DNA of 6,589 bases. It comes from Flavisolibacter sp. (lineage in GTDB: Bacteria; Bacteroidota; Bacteroidia; Chitinophagales; Chitinophagaceae). The DNA lies in NCBI GenBank assembly GCA_017745135.1, contig JAGIAB010000089.1, forward strand, positions 3,032 to 9,620, given 5' to 3'. Positions 5,779-6,589 of this stretch are shown here, piece by piece. The first letter of the stretch is position 1; each line of letters opens with the position of its first letter. Made by a program: the position numbers and the translations under genes. The notes under the pieces are model-generated. The model had not been told where the DNA came from, did no database searches, and saw nothing but the letters and a program-made list of their open reading frames with translations.

Positions 5779-6589
5779 ATGGCTTTTAATAAAAGAGACA
5801 ATCGTCCCAGATCAACGTTTTCAAAAATTACGATCGGATTGGCTTCGCCGGATAGCATTTTGGAAAAAAGCTTTGGCGAAGTGTTGAAGCCTGAAACCAT
5901 TAACTATCGTACGTACAAACCTGAACGTGATGGTTTGTTCTGCGAAAGAATTTTTGGTCCTGTAAAAGATTACGAATGTGCTTGCGGAAAGTACAAACGC
6001 ATTCGTTACAAAGGCATCGTGTGCGACCGTTGTGGTGTGGAAGTAACAGAAAAGAAAGTTCGCCGCGAAAGAATGGGGCATATCAAATTGGTGGTACCTG
6101 TTGTACACATTTGGTATTTTAAGTCGCTGCCTAACAAAATTGGTTACTTGTTGGGAATGAGCTCTAAGAAATTAGAGACTATCGTTTACTACGAAAGATT
6201 CGTGGTAATTCAATCAGGTATCCGTGCCGATAAAGGGCAGAACTATGGCGACCTTTTGACTGAAGAAGAGTATTTGGATATTCTGGATACGCTTCCTAAA
6301 GACAATCAATATTTACCTGATGAAGATCCAAACAAATTCATTGCTAAGATGGGTGCCGAAGCCGTACACGATCTTTTGGCAAGAATCGACCTGGATCAAT
6401 TATCATTTGATTTAAGAAATGCTGCCGCTACTGAAACTTCTCAGCAACGTAAAGCAGATGCCTTAAAACGTTTGTCTGTTGTTGAATCGTTCCGTGATGC
6501 ACAAACAAGAATCTCCAACCGTCCTGAGTGGATGGTAATGCAATACATTCCTGTGATTCCACCGGAATTGCGTCCATTAGTTCCATTGG
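5779..6589 (+). CDS. rpoC: DNA-directed RNA polymerase subunit beta', N-terminal part (cut by window end)
   Basis: An open frame from ATG 5779 continues through the right edge with 270 complete codons. It reads MAFNKRDNRPRSTFSKITIG at the start and contains the typical beta' N-terminal signatures. These include NYRTYKPERDGLFCERIFGP (42-61), the zinc-ribbon cysteines C67, C69, C82 and C85 (spacing CxC...CxxC), and KVRRERMGHI after them, which belongs to the clamp. It stops at PPELRPLVPL, just before the conserved DGGRFATSDLND region. The catalytic NADFDGD motif and most of the roughly 1400-residue protein lie beyond the window. A TAA at 5773-5775 in the same frame makes this ATG the earliest possible start. 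It is spaced 107 bases from rpoB with no promoter or terminator recognised between, so it is probably cotranscribed with rpoB. Confidence 0.98.
   Translation, partial: MAFNKRDNRPRSTFSKITIGLASPDSILEKSFGEVLKPETINYRTYKPERDGLFCERIFGPVKDYECACGKYKRIRYKGIVCDRCGVEVTEKKVRRERMGHIKLVVPVVHIWYFKSLPNKIGYLLGMSSKKLETIVYYERFVVIQSGIRADKGQNYGDLLTEEEYLDILDTLPKDNQYLPDEDPNKFIAKMGAEAVHDLLARIDLDQLSFDLRNAAATETSQQRKADALKRLSVVESFRDAQTRISNRPEWMVMQYIPVIPPELRPLVPL

Overview
The window is a ribosomal-protein/RNA-polymerase locus of a member of the Bacteroidota. RpoB, RpoC and L7/L12 read like sequences I remember from the Chitinophagaceae. This is recognition by eye, not a database search. Other signs fit Bacteroidota: none of the three forward genes whose start is visible has a Shine-Dalgarno sequence (A/T-rich leaders instead), and the promoter upstream of rpoB matches the Bacteroidota sigma pattern TTG-N19-TAnnTTTG.

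Layout: the last 30 codons of rplJ (L10) lie at 1-91. A 136-base gap holding a period-7 repeat leads to rplL (L7/L12, 228-602). A strong intrinsic terminator follows at 629-660. A reverse-strand gene (697-1629) encodes a membrane-anchored protein with three helix-hairpin-helix (ComEA-like) repeats. The divergent intergenic region (1630-1867) carries a promoter on each strand and a roughly 130-base rpoB leader with two perfect palindromes and a small hairpin. rpoB (beta subunit, 1868-5671) is complete. A 107-base gap consisting mostly of heptamer repeats, which fold into a large hairpin, leads to rpoC (beta' subunit, from 5779), cut off by the window end after 270 codons.

How they work together: L10 carries L7/L12 dimers on the ribosomal stalk that recruits translation factors, and beta and beta' form the catalytic core of RNA polymerase. 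In many bacteria rplJL-rpoBC is transcribed together. Here the rplL terminator, the opposite-strand gene and a dedicated rpoB promoter suggest that polymerase subunit synthesis is transcriptionally uncoupled from the L10-L7/L12 unit, while rpoB and rpoC remain adjacent and probably cotranscribed.

I see no defence system, mobile element or CRISPR array. The points worth a second look are the broken rplL-rpoB linkage, the structured rpoB leader, and the three different period-7 repeat families in the intergenic gaps.
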